Assembly: GCA_031277045.1 (NCBI GenBank) | Contig: JAISLX010000136.1 | Location: 1-19,558 of the forward strand | DNA length: 19,558 nt | Direction: 5' to 3' | Source of the DNA: Treponema sp. | Lineage (GTDB): Bacteria; Spirochaetota; Spirochaetia; Treponematales; Breznakiellaceae | In this document: positions 12,400 through 18,974 of the stretch, piece after piece | How positions within the stretch are numbered: the stretch's first letter is position 1 | How the letters are laid out: the number at the start of each line of letters is the position of its first letter | Program-made: the position numbers and the translations under genes | The notes under the pieces: generated by a model | The model's input: only the letters and a program-made list of their open reading frames with translations | Databases searched by the model: none | What the model was told of the DNA's origin: nothing

Positions 12400-14261
12400 C
12401 ACCCTATGGGCAGGTCCCGCGAAAAACATTCCGGCGTTTTATAGTTCTTGCCGTCTTTATGATCTTCGCCGCGCTGACTTTTCTGGGACGCTACGGATAT
12501 TTGATGCTAAGCGGCAGGGAAAGCGGAACGGACCAAAACCGGGGGCACCCCGCCGAGCGGGGACCTATTCTGGACCGGAACGGCCGGGTTTTGGCCCTCT
12601 ACACCCGGCTTGCCAATGTAACGGCCTGGCGTTCCAGCGTTCAAAATCTGGAAGCCGCGGCGGAGGAACTGGCCCCCCTTCTGGAACAGGACGCCGCATC
12701 CATTCAGGACCGGATATCCCACTCTCCCACCGATTTTGTGTACCTCAAAAAACAAATCGACGAATCGACCACCAAGCTTATTGAGGAAGCCCAGGCCGCG
12801 GGCAGGCTGCAGGGCATCGGCCTTGAATACATTCCCGGACGGATCTACCCGGAACGGAATTTGGCTTCCCAGATCGTCGGGTTTGTGGGGGACGAGAACA
12901 AGGGGCTTGAGGGAATTGAGTACGCTTTTGAGAAAGAGCTGACCGGCGCCGGGGAAAAGGGCAACCAGGTTATACTGACGATTGATACCAACATACAGTA
13001 CATTCTGGAGCGGATTGCCGGGGAAACCCTGCGGGAAACCGGCGCCGAATCGATTATGTTTTTGGCGATGGATCCCCGTACCGGCGATATTCTTGGTTCC
13101 GCGTCCCTTCCCAATTACGACCTCAACAGTATCCGGTCTTCCACCGAAACCCAGCGGATGAACCGGCCCGCGGTATGGGCCTACGAACCAGGTTCGGTGT
13201 TTAAGATTTTTTCCCTGGCGACATTGCTGGACAGGGGGGCTATTGCCGCCGATACGACATTCCTGTGCAACGGGTACTACGAACACGTTACCGGCGGGGG
13301 GGAGCGGATCAGGATCAACTGCCTGGGTGCCCACGGCAGGGTAACGGCGCGGGACATCATCGTTGTTTCCTGCAACGCGGGCTCCGCTTACGCGTCGGAC
13401 CAATTGGGACAGGACAGTTTCCACGAGGGGCTTAGAAATTTTGGCTTTGGTTCCCGTACCCTGAGCGGGGCCCCCGGCGAGACCGCGGGTTTCCTAAGTC
13501 CCGTGGACCGCTGGTCCGGCCGCTCCAAACCGACCATCGCCATGGGGCAGGAAATATCGGTCTCCGCGTTCCAGGTTCTTCAGGCGGCCAGCGCCATTGC
13601 CAACGACGGCATCATGGTGCCCCCCCGCGTGGTTTCCCGGATAACTTCCCCGGAGGGAAACGAAATCCGGCGCTGGGACGCCGGCCCGGCCCGGCAGGTA
13701 ATCAGCGCGGAAACGGCGCGGATTATCCGTTCCGCTATGGTAGACGTAACCAGCAGCATCGGCACGGGCGGGCGGGCAAACGTGGAGGATCTTTCCCTGG
13801 CGGTAAAAACCGGTACCGCGCAAATTGTCGATCCGGAAACCCTCTCCTATTCGAACACGGATTTTATTGCCAGTTGTATCGCCCTGATTCCCGCGGAATC
13901 CCCCTCCCTGATCCTCTACCTGGTCATCGTCAAGCCCCGGGGGGAAATTTTAGGAGGCCGCATCGCCGCCCCCGCCATCCGCCAGGCCGCCGAATCCCTG
14001 GTGGAGTACCTGGGGATCCCGCGCGGCCTGAACCCCCTGGTACTCCACTCCCCCCAGGTAACCCTGTCCGGGGATCAGCCGCCGGTAATTACCGATGTTA
14101 TTCCGGATTTCACGGGTTTCTCAAAACGCGCTCTTGTCCCCCTGCTCCTGCGGGATAACCTTCACATCGAGATACACGGCGAAGGCTGGGTCCGCCGTCA
14201 AACCCCGCCCCCCAACACCCCCCTTGGCCCGGACACGGTCATCTACCTGGAATTGGAATAG
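12396..14261 (+). CDS. ftsI: FtsI/PBP2B-type class B penicillin-binding protein
   Basis: A peptidoglycan transpeptidase acting on the outer face of the inner membrane, expected in septal wall synthesis. The 621-residue protein has a membrane anchor (about 14-38), a dimerisation/pedestal domain beginning with RGPILDRNGRVLA (55-67), and a transpeptidase domain with the three active-site motifs S267-V-F-K270, S325-C-N327 and K471-T-G473. Residues about 565-620 form a PASTA-like module (VIPDFTGFSKRALVPLLL onward). The C-terminal PASTA points to an SpoVD/PBP2x-like architecture. It overlaps lepB by ATGA and is followed three bases later by the Maf-like gene. Divisome partners (ftsW, ftsQ, mur genes) are not in the window, which is unusual for ftsI, so an elongation-type role is not excluded. 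Confidence 0.92.
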   Translation: MTPYGQVPRKTFRRFIVLAVFMIFAALTFLGRYGYLMLSGRESGTDQNRGHPAERGPILDRNGRVLALYTRLANVTAWRSSVQNLEAAAEELAPLLEQDAASIQDRISHSPTDFVYLKKQIDESTTKLIEEAQAAGRLQGIGLEYIPGRIYPERNLASQIVGFVGDENKGLEGIEYAFEKELTGAGEKGNQVILTIDTNIQYILERIAGETLRETGAESIMFLAMDPRTGDILGSASLPNYDLNSIRSSTETQRMNRPAVWAYEPGSVFKIFSLATLLDRGAIAADTTFLCNGYYEHVTGGGERIRINCLGAHGRVTARDIIVVSCNAGSAYASDQLGQDSFHEGLRNFGFGSRTLSGAPGETAGFLSPVDRWSGRSKPTIAMGQEISVSAFQVLQAASAIANDGIMVPPRVVSRITSPEGNEIRRWDAGPARQVISAETARIIRSAMVDVTSSIGTGGRANVEDLSLAVKTGTAQIVDPETLSYSNTDFIASCIALIPAESPSLILYLVIVKPRGEILGGRIAAPAIRQAAESLVEYLGIPRGLNPLVLHSPQVTLSGDQPPVITDVIPDFTGFSKRALVPLLLRDNLHIEIHGEGWVRRQTPPPNTPLGPDTVIYLELE

Positions 14262-14264
14262 GGT

Positions 14265-16202
14265 ATGGACCCGAAGCTGCTGGCCGCCCTGTACCCCGGC
14301 CTTGTGGAAGAACTTGAAAAGGACCTGCCGGGACCCCCGGACGAGACCGGCGGGGAACCGCGTGTGGAAGCCACCCCCTCAGGGCACCCTACCCTGCTTG
14401 TGGCCGGCCGTCATGTCCACTCCCCCCGGGACCCGGTACGGGAGGCCGGGCGGCTTGTCGAATCCCTCCATGCCTCCGCCCGCAGCCCGTCCGGCGAGGC
14501 CGGGACCGCGCCCATCGTAATCCTCGGCTTTGGCCTGGGTTACAGCGCCGAAGCCGCCGCCAGGGCCGCTCCGGGACGGCCCCTCATCATCGTGGAAAAA
14601 CGGAAAGAAACGCTGCGTCTGGCCCTGAAGGTCCGGGACCTGGAATCCCTTCTTGCAAAAAACCGGCTGGTCTTTGTGCTGGGGGGAAACGGAAACGCCG
14701 CCATCCAGAACGCTCTGGACCTGTTCAAAGCCGCGCCCGAAATTATCCGCAACCGCGCCCTCATGGCCGCCGACGAGGAGTGGTACGCCGTCGTGGAACA
14801 GGGCATTAACGCCTGGCTGAACCGGGACAAGGTGAACCAGGCCACGCTGCGCCGCTTCGGCAGGCGCTGGGTCCGCAATCTGGCCCGGAACATGGAGGCC
14901 ATTCGGGACCTGCCGGGGATATCTCGCCTGCGGGGGATTCTGGCTGTGGAATCCGCCGGGAACCCGGAATCCGGGTCCGGCATTCCTGTTTTTCTCGCCG
15001 CCGCCGGGCCTTCCCTGGACGGGGCAGGGCCCCTGCTGGGCGAGATACGAAAACGCTGCGTTGTCGTGGCGGTGGACACAAGTCTGCGCTTCATGCTGGA
15101 CCGCGGCCTGGACCCGGATTTTGCCGTGGTAGTGGACCCGCAGTACTGGAATTTCCGCCACCTGGACCGCTGTAAAGCCGCGCGGACCTGGCTTATCGCC
15201 GAATCGGCGGTTTACCCCGCGGTACTGCGCCGCCAGTTCCGGGGGACTTTCCTCTGCCGGTCCCAGTTCCCCCTGGGCTGCTTTATCGAGGACCGGGTTG
15301 ACCCCAAAGGGGCCCTGGGCGCGGGGGGGTCTGTGGCCACCAGCGCCTGGGATTTTGCCCGGGTCCTGGGGGCTCCCGCCGTCTGGATCGCCGGTCTGGA
15401 CCTGGCCTTTCCCGGTCTAAAAACCCACTTTAGGGGCGCCCTGTTTGAAACCCGTTCCCACGCCGAATCGGATCGCTTTGTCCCCGCGGAAACATGGTCC
15501 CTCCGGGCCCTGCGGGACGGCCGGCCTTTCCTCGCGGCGTCGGCGGACGGCGGACAGGTTCTTACGGATCAGCGGCTCTCCCTCTACGCATCCTGGTTCG
15601 CCGCGAATTTCAGGAAGTACCCTGCCTTTCGCAGCTACCGCCTTGTCTCCACACGGCACAGCTCTGAGCTTTGCTCAGAGCATAGCTCAGGAATCGCCAT
15701 CCCCGGACTGGAAAGCGCCGGACCTGAAGCCCTGCTGGAACTTCCCGAACGCCGGGAAGAGATCGACGGCCTTCTGGAGGGAATCTACGCGCGGATCGCG
15801 GAGGATTTTCGCCTGACCGCCGGTGAGCGGGAACAATCCTACCGGGCGGCGCGGCTGCGGCTTATGGACGGGTTAAGGACTGTCGCCGGGGAGGCGGCGG
15901 AAGCGGCAGCCCTGGCCCGGAACAGCCTGCGGCGCTTTGAACAGGGCGCGGACCAGGCGGCGCGGAAAGAATTCATTCTGCGAAAACTGGACAGGACCCT
16001 CCGGTCCATTACAACCAGCGACGTAAAAGAGGTGGCGGGCTTTCTCTTTCCCTCCCAGGAGGAATTCACGGCGGAAGACGAGGGGCGGAGCGGGGAGCCT
16101 TTTATCCGTTACCTGGAAAGTTCCGGGCGAATTTACCAGGCATTGGCGGAGGCGGCCTCCTACCAGTTGGAAGTCCTGGCGGCCCGCCGGTTAAGCGCAT
16201 GA
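14265..16202 (+). CDS. Maf/MptE-like (DUF115) protein, possible protein glycosyltransferase
   Basis: A 645-residue soluble protein. Residues about 80-130 carry IVILGFGLGYSAEAAAR followed by IIVEKRKETLRLALK, like the N-terminal region of motility accessory factor (Maf) proteins. Residues about 238-295 carry the MptE-like core: PVFLAAAGPSLDG, CVVVAVDTSLRFMLDRGLDPDFAVVVDPQ, then later GGSVATSAWDFARVLG and AGLDLAFPG. In other bacteria Maf proteins transfer nonulosonic acids to flagellins. MptE itself is a pterin pyrophosphokinase of archaea. A flagellin or surface-protein glycosylation role is plausible for a spirochaete but is inference. The C-terminal third is helical and charged. Codons about 464-475 contain a perfect palindrome (15661-15681) that looks inserted. 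An AGGG sits before ATG 14265, and ATGA overlaps the next gene. Confidence 0.82.
   Translation: MDPKLLAALYPGLVEELEKDLPGPPDETGGEPRVEATPSGHPTLLVAGRHVHSPRDPVREAGRLVESLHASARSPSGEAGTAPIVILGFGLGYSAEAAARAAPGRPLIIVEKRKETLRLALKVRDLESLLAKNRLVFVLGGNGNAAIQNALDLFKAAPEIIRNRALMAADEEWYAVVEQGINAWLNRDKVNQATLRRFGRRWVRNLARNMEAIRDLPGISRLRGILAVESAGNPESGSGIPVFLAAAGPSLDGAGPLLGEIRKRCVVVAVDTSLRFMLDRGLDPDFAVVVDPQYWNFRHLDRCKAARTWLIAESAVYPAVLRRQFRGTFLCRSQFPLGCFIEDRVDPKGALGAGGSVATSAWDFARVLGAPAVWIAGLDLAFPGLKTHFRGALFETRSHAESDRFVPAETWSLRALRDGRPFLAASADGGQVLTDQRLSLYASWFAANFRKYPAFRSYRLVSTRHSSELCSEHSSGIAIPGLESAGPEALLELPERREEIDGLLEGIYARIAEDFRLTAGEREQSYRAARLRLMDGLRTVAGEAAEAAALARNSLRRFEQGADQAARKEFILRKLDRTLRSITTSDVKEVAGFLFPSQEEFTAEDEGRSGEPFIRYLESSGRIYQALAEAASYQLEVLAARRLSA
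15661..15681. repeat. palindrome inside the Maf-like gene
   Basis: GCTCTGAGC (15661-15669), TTT, and GCTCAGAGC (15673-15681) form a perfect 9-bp stem, and a second small inverted repeat GAGC-ATA-GCTC overlaps its end (15678-15688). It is read as HSSELCSEHSSG, a low-complexity patch between well-folded segments. A palindromic element inserted in frame is a possible explanation. Confidence 0.6.
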
Positions 16203-17248
16203 AACACAGCTTCCCCCGTCCGGTTAGATTTTTCCCCCTCCCCTGCGCGCTGTTCCTCGCGGCCTGCGTAAGCCAAACCGTAGTCCAAAACCCTGAAGCC
16301 CCCCCCGGCCCCATAATCCGCGCGGAGCCCCCGGTTTCCGGCCCCGCCGAGACTATGCCGCCTGAAACCACGCGGCCCATCGACCTGTTTGTCCGCCGGA
16401 TAAAAGACAACGATCCGGCGCTGATCCGGTATTTCACGCAGGACGAGGAACGGCGTATCTCCGTCCGCGCCGTGTCGGACGGCTTCGAGGCGGACTACGA
16501 TCTTCAAAACGCCCGGCCCTTCCCCGACGGTTCCCGCTGGGAACTTGATTTTACTGTGCGGGAAACGGGAAGCGCGGAAACGCTACGGGACACCCTGTGG
16601 TGGAACATCGGCGAGGACGATTCGGGGATACTGCTGTCCCTGGACGACAATTACCAGGATCAGTGGCGGCGGTACTTCGATCTGTTTGACCGCTACGGGG
16701 CGAAGATCACGTTTTTTATCATCGGCGGCTTTTCCTCCTTCTGTACGGAAGCCCTGAACCGGGGACACGACATAGGCTACCACACGATGAACCACCTTAA
16801 CCTGCCGCAGGTTTCACGGGAGGTTTTCTACGAGCAGACCCTGCGGGAAGTGGAAAGTTACCGTAAGGCGGGGATCCCCCTGCGTTCCTTCGCCTATCCC
16901 TACGGATTTTCGGAACCCTGGATGCGGGAAGCCCTGGCCGGTACTTTCAGCGTCCAGCGCGGTTTCGGGGTACGTTACTGCCTTTATGACAAAGAAACCG
17001 TTAAGACGGGCTATATTGTCTCCGTATCCATCGACAACATCATCTACAAAAGCGACACGGAATTCGAAAACGCCGTAACCATGATGCTCAGAACCGTCAA
17101 GTTTATCGGTAAGGGCTCCGTCGTACCCCTTACCACCCACACCATCGCCGGCGACGCCGAATGGGGAATAACAGCCCGCCGGCTTGAGTACCTGCTCCAA
17201 ACCGCGAGGGACCTGAAACTGCGCTTCTACCGCTACGGGGATCTGTAA
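16199..17248 (+). CDS. lipoprotein polysaccharide deacetylase (CE4/NodB, intact site)
   Basis: A 349-residue exported lipoprotein with lipobox LFLAAC and the lipid-bearing cysteine at position 23. A Pro-rich linker follows, then a small unassigned domain (about 60-135), then a CE4 domain. Metal and catalytic features are present: LSLDDN with D149/D150 at 147-151, TFFIIGGF at 171-178, H195 and H199 in GYHTMNH, YPYG at 233-236 and H314 in LTTH. The family removes N- or O-acetyl groups from peptidoglycan, poly-GlcNAc or similar glycans in a metal-dependent reaction; the substrate here is unknown. ATGA overlap with the Maf-like gene. The early coding region has a C8 run (16299-16306), a possible slippage site. 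It contrasts with the degenerate NodB domain at 7875-10184. It is the last gene of the lepB operon. Confidence 0.88.
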   Translation: MKHSFPRPVRFFPLPCALFLAACVSQTVVQNPEAPPGPIIRAEPPVSGPAETMPPETTRPIDLFVRRIKDNDPALIRYFTQDEERRISVRAVSDGFEADYDLQNARPFPDGSRWELDFTVRETGSAETLRDTLWWNIGEDDSGILLSLDDNYQDQWRRYFDLFDRYGAKITFFIIGGFSSFCTEALNRGHDIGYHTMNHLNLPQVSREVFYEQTLREVESYRKAGIPLRSFAYPYGFSEPWMREALAGTFSVQRGFGVRYCLYDKETVKTGYIVSVSIDNIIYKSDTEFENAVTMMLRTVKFIGKGSVVPLTTHTIAGDAEWGITARRLEYLLQTARDLKLRFYRYGDL

Positions 17249-17320
17249 GGCCGAATGAGATTTCCCCAAACCTTTTTTTAAGGGGAAGCCCAATGACGCC
17301 GGTTCCCGGCTCCCGCGCGG

Positions 17321-17379
17321 AAACAAAAAAAAGACGGTGCGCCTGGACGTTCGGATACAAGACCCGCCGCGCACCGTCT
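17321..17379 (-). terminator. intrinsic terminator oriented to the minus strand
   Basis: AGACGGTGCGC (17332-17342) and GCGCACCGTCT (17369-17379) are perfect 11-bp arms with a 26-base loop. On the minus strand the stem is followed by seven T and then GTTT. On the plus strand the A-run comes first and only ATATATT follows, so the layout fits minus-strand termination. No minus-strand gene is seen upstream of it. Confidence 0.6.
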
Positions 17380-17442
17380 ATATATTGTCAGGAGGTTTTT
17401 ACCCTACCCTATGCCTTTTGTATCGGCCTTAGCCCGCGGAAC

Positions 17443-17471
17443 TTTACAGGAAAGCCCCTCTAATTTAGAGT
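17443..17471 (+). promoter_or_regulatory. candidate promoter with palindromic operator before the oxidoreductase
   Basis: TTTACA (17443-17448), a 17-bp spacer and TAGAGT (17466-17471) make a moderate promoter about 65 bases before the gene. The palindrome CTCTAA-T-TTAGAG (17458-17470) covers the spacer end and -10 box, a position suited to a repressor. The match is moderate and untested. Confidence 0.35.
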
Positions 17472-17535
17472 AGATGGCGGGAAGGGATTCCCCGTCCGGA
17501 ATTCACGGCAAAAATCAAACAGTGAGGAGGTAAAG

Positions 17536-18708
17536 ATGATCGAGGCCAGTACGGAATACAAAGTTACCGGAAAACTTACCTACGGCATGGTAGGCGGCGG
17601 ACCGGGATCGTTTATCGGCGATGTCCACCGCCGGGCCCTGCGGTCGGAAGGCATGGCGGATATCGCCGCGGGCTGCTTTTCACGTTCCCCGGAGGGCACC
17701 CTGGCGACAGGCGCCGCCCTGGGTATACCCGCCGCCAGACTCTACAAAACCTTCGAGGAAATGGCGGAGGAAGAGTCAAAACGCCCCGGCAAGATCGATT
17801 TTGCCGTCATCGTCTCCCCCAATACGTCCCATTACGCGGCAGTCAAGGCATTTTTAAGCCGGGGCATCCCCGTAGTCTGCGAAAAACCCTTCACCGTGGA
17901 AGAGGCCGAGGCCCTGGAACTGGCGAAGCTGGCGGAAGATAAAAAACTCCTCTGCGCCGTTACCTACACCTACACGGGGAACGTTACCGTCAAACACGCG
18001 CGGGAACTGGTGCGCCGGGGCGAGATTGGGGACATCATCTTTGTCAACGGCGAATACCCCCAGGAATGGCTCCTGCCCCCGGCGGAAAAACAGGGCAGCA
18101 AGCAGGCCGTAACCCGGACCAGCCCGGCCCTGGCGGGAAAATCCAACAGCGTGGGGGACCTGGGCACCCATATCGAAAGCCTCGTCTCGTACATAACCGG
18201 CCTTAGGATCAAGGCCGTCTGCGCCCGGCTGGACGCCATTGGGAAAGACCGGGTTCTGGATACCAACGCCGCGATTATGCTGGAATACGAAGGCGGGGCC
18301 CGCGGACTGTACTGGACCAGCCAGGTAGCCTCCGGTTACGACAACGCCCTCAGGGTCCGCATCTTCGGCACCAAAGGCTCCCTGGACTGGAACGAGGAAA
18401 CATCAAACTATCTCTGGCTTTCCCGTTTCGGCCAGCCCAACGTTACCCTGTCACGGGCCAGGGATTCCTTTTACCCCCAGGCCCAGTCCTACTCGCGGCT
18501 CCCCTCAGGCCACCCGGAAGGCTACTTCGAGGCCCTGGCAAACATCTACCGGACCTATATCGGCGCCCTGGTCAAACAGAAAAAGGGCCAGACCCTGACG
18601 GCGGAGGATCTGGACTTTCCGGACCTGCAGATGGGCATAGACGGCGTTAAATTCACGGGAAAATGCGTGGAAAGTTCCCAAAAAGGGACCGTTTGGGTGT
18701 CCTTGTAG
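17536..18708 (+). CDS. Gfo/Idh/MocA-family oxidoreductase
   Basis: A cytoplasmic NAD(P)-dependent dehydrogenase of 390 residues, probably acting on a sugar, inositol or sugar derivative. The N-terminal Rossmann fold has GMVGGGPGSFIG at 17-28. VIVSPNTSHY (91-100) precedes the signature CEKPF at 115-119, whose lysine is catalytic in the family. The C-terminal half has GDLGTHIESL at 207-216 with the conserved His, and strands such as AIMLEYEGGARGLYWTSQ that shape the active-site sheet. ATG 17536 is preceded by a very good ribosome site (GAGGAGG five bases upstream). It stands alone, with its own candidate promoter and palindrome, and no transporter or kinase nearby to reveal the substrate. No intrinsic terminator with a T-run follows. 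Confidence 0.93.
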   Translation: MIEASTEYKVTGKLTYGMVGGGPGSFIGDVHRRALRSEGMADIAAGCFSRSPEGTLATGAALGIPAARLYKTFEEMAEEESKRPGKIDFAVIVSPNTSHYAAVKAFLSRGIPVVCEKPFTVEEAEALELAKLAEDKKLLCAVTYTYTGNVTVKHARELVRRGEIGDIIFVNGEYPQEWLLPPAEKQGSKQAVTRTSPALAGKSNSVGDLGTHIESLVSYITGLRIKAVCARLDAIGKDRVLDTNAAIMLEYEGGARGLYWTSQVASGYDNALRVRIFGTKGSLDWNEETSNYLWLSRFGQPNVTLSRARDSFYPQAQSYSRLPSGHPEGYFEALANIYRTYIGALVKQKKGQTLTAEDLDFPDLQMGIDGVKFTGKCVESSQKGTVWVSL

Positions 18709-18711
18709 TCC

Positions 18712-18726
18712 CGAACCGTAGGTTCG
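18712..18726 (+). other. short hairpin after the oxidoreductase
   Basis: CGAACC, GTA, GGTTCG form a six-pair stem with a three-base loop, three bases past the stop codon. No T-run follows, so it is at best a stability element or part of factor-dependent termination. Confidence 0.35.
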
Positions 18727-18762
18727 ATGCGCCTTTGCGGTTCCTAACTCTTCATTAATAGA

Positions 18763-18792
18763 GTTGTTCAGAAACTTCAGTTTCTGAACAAC
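18763..18792. repeat. 30-bp inverted repeat with AACTTCAGTT centre
   Basis: GTTGTTCAGAAACT (18763-18776), TC, and AGTTTCTGAACAAC (18779-18792) are perfect 14-bp arms. The centre AACTTCAGTTT is identical to that of the repeat at 5702-5730, while the arms differ. No T-run follows. It is a likely dispersed, REP-like intergenic element. Confidence 0.75.
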
Positions 18793-18894
18793 AACCGCTT
18801 AAAAACAACAAAGAACACGGGTTCTTGGCAAAATCCGTATTTTGGCCGTGGTAACCACCCTTTTCACCGTCCGGGCAGAATTTTTTCCGGTTTC

Positions 18895-18923
18895 TTGGTT
18901 TTTTTTAAGTAACGTGTTATAAT
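18895..18923 (+). promoter_or_regulatory. extended -10 promoter for the terminal lipoprotein gene
   Basis: TTGGTT (18895-18900), 17 bases, then TATAAT (18918-18923) with TG one base before it, making an extended -10. The predicted start is near 18930, giving a leader of about 45 bases to the GTG start. Confidence 0.6.
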
Positions 18924-18974
18924 TTAGTATATGAAATATTCCGATACTACAATTTGAATAATGAGGAGTCTAAC

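Larger units (their letters stand above)
17249..17535 (+). other. 287-bp intergenic region
   Basis: No convincing gene. It contains an inverted repeat TTCCCC/GGGGAA near 17262-17287 whose T-run lies in the loop, the minus-strand-type terminator at 17321-17379, a candidate promoter with a palindrome at 17443-17471, a GGGAA/TTCCC mini-hairpin near 17480-17494, and the oxidoreductase ribosome site. No plus-strand terminator with a T-run follows the deacetylase gene. Confidence 0.55.

Noticed and set aside
12507..13424. Minus-strand frame opposite ftsI
   Set aside because: Shadow of a gene with all three transpeptidase motifs; no domain features of its own.
14379..15161. Minus-strand frames opposite the Maf-like gene
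   Set aside because: Several overlapping antisense frames with Arg/Pro/Gly-rich composition, typical of shadows in G+C-rich genes.
17262..17287. Inverted repeat TTCCCC/GGGGAA after the deacetylase as a terminator
   Set aside because: The T-run lies in the loop, not after the stem, so it does not fit an intrinsic terminator.
17411..17473. Twenty-codon frame before the oxidoreductase
   Set aside because: The AGGAGG upstream is 15 bases away, and the frame overlaps the candidate promoter and palindrome; coding is not supported.
18931..18957. Eight-codon frame MKYSDTTI at the predicted transcript start before the lipoprotein gene
   Set aside because: It could be a leaderless leader peptide, but it has no regulatory codon pattern or nearby attenuator, and such a short frame is easily random.
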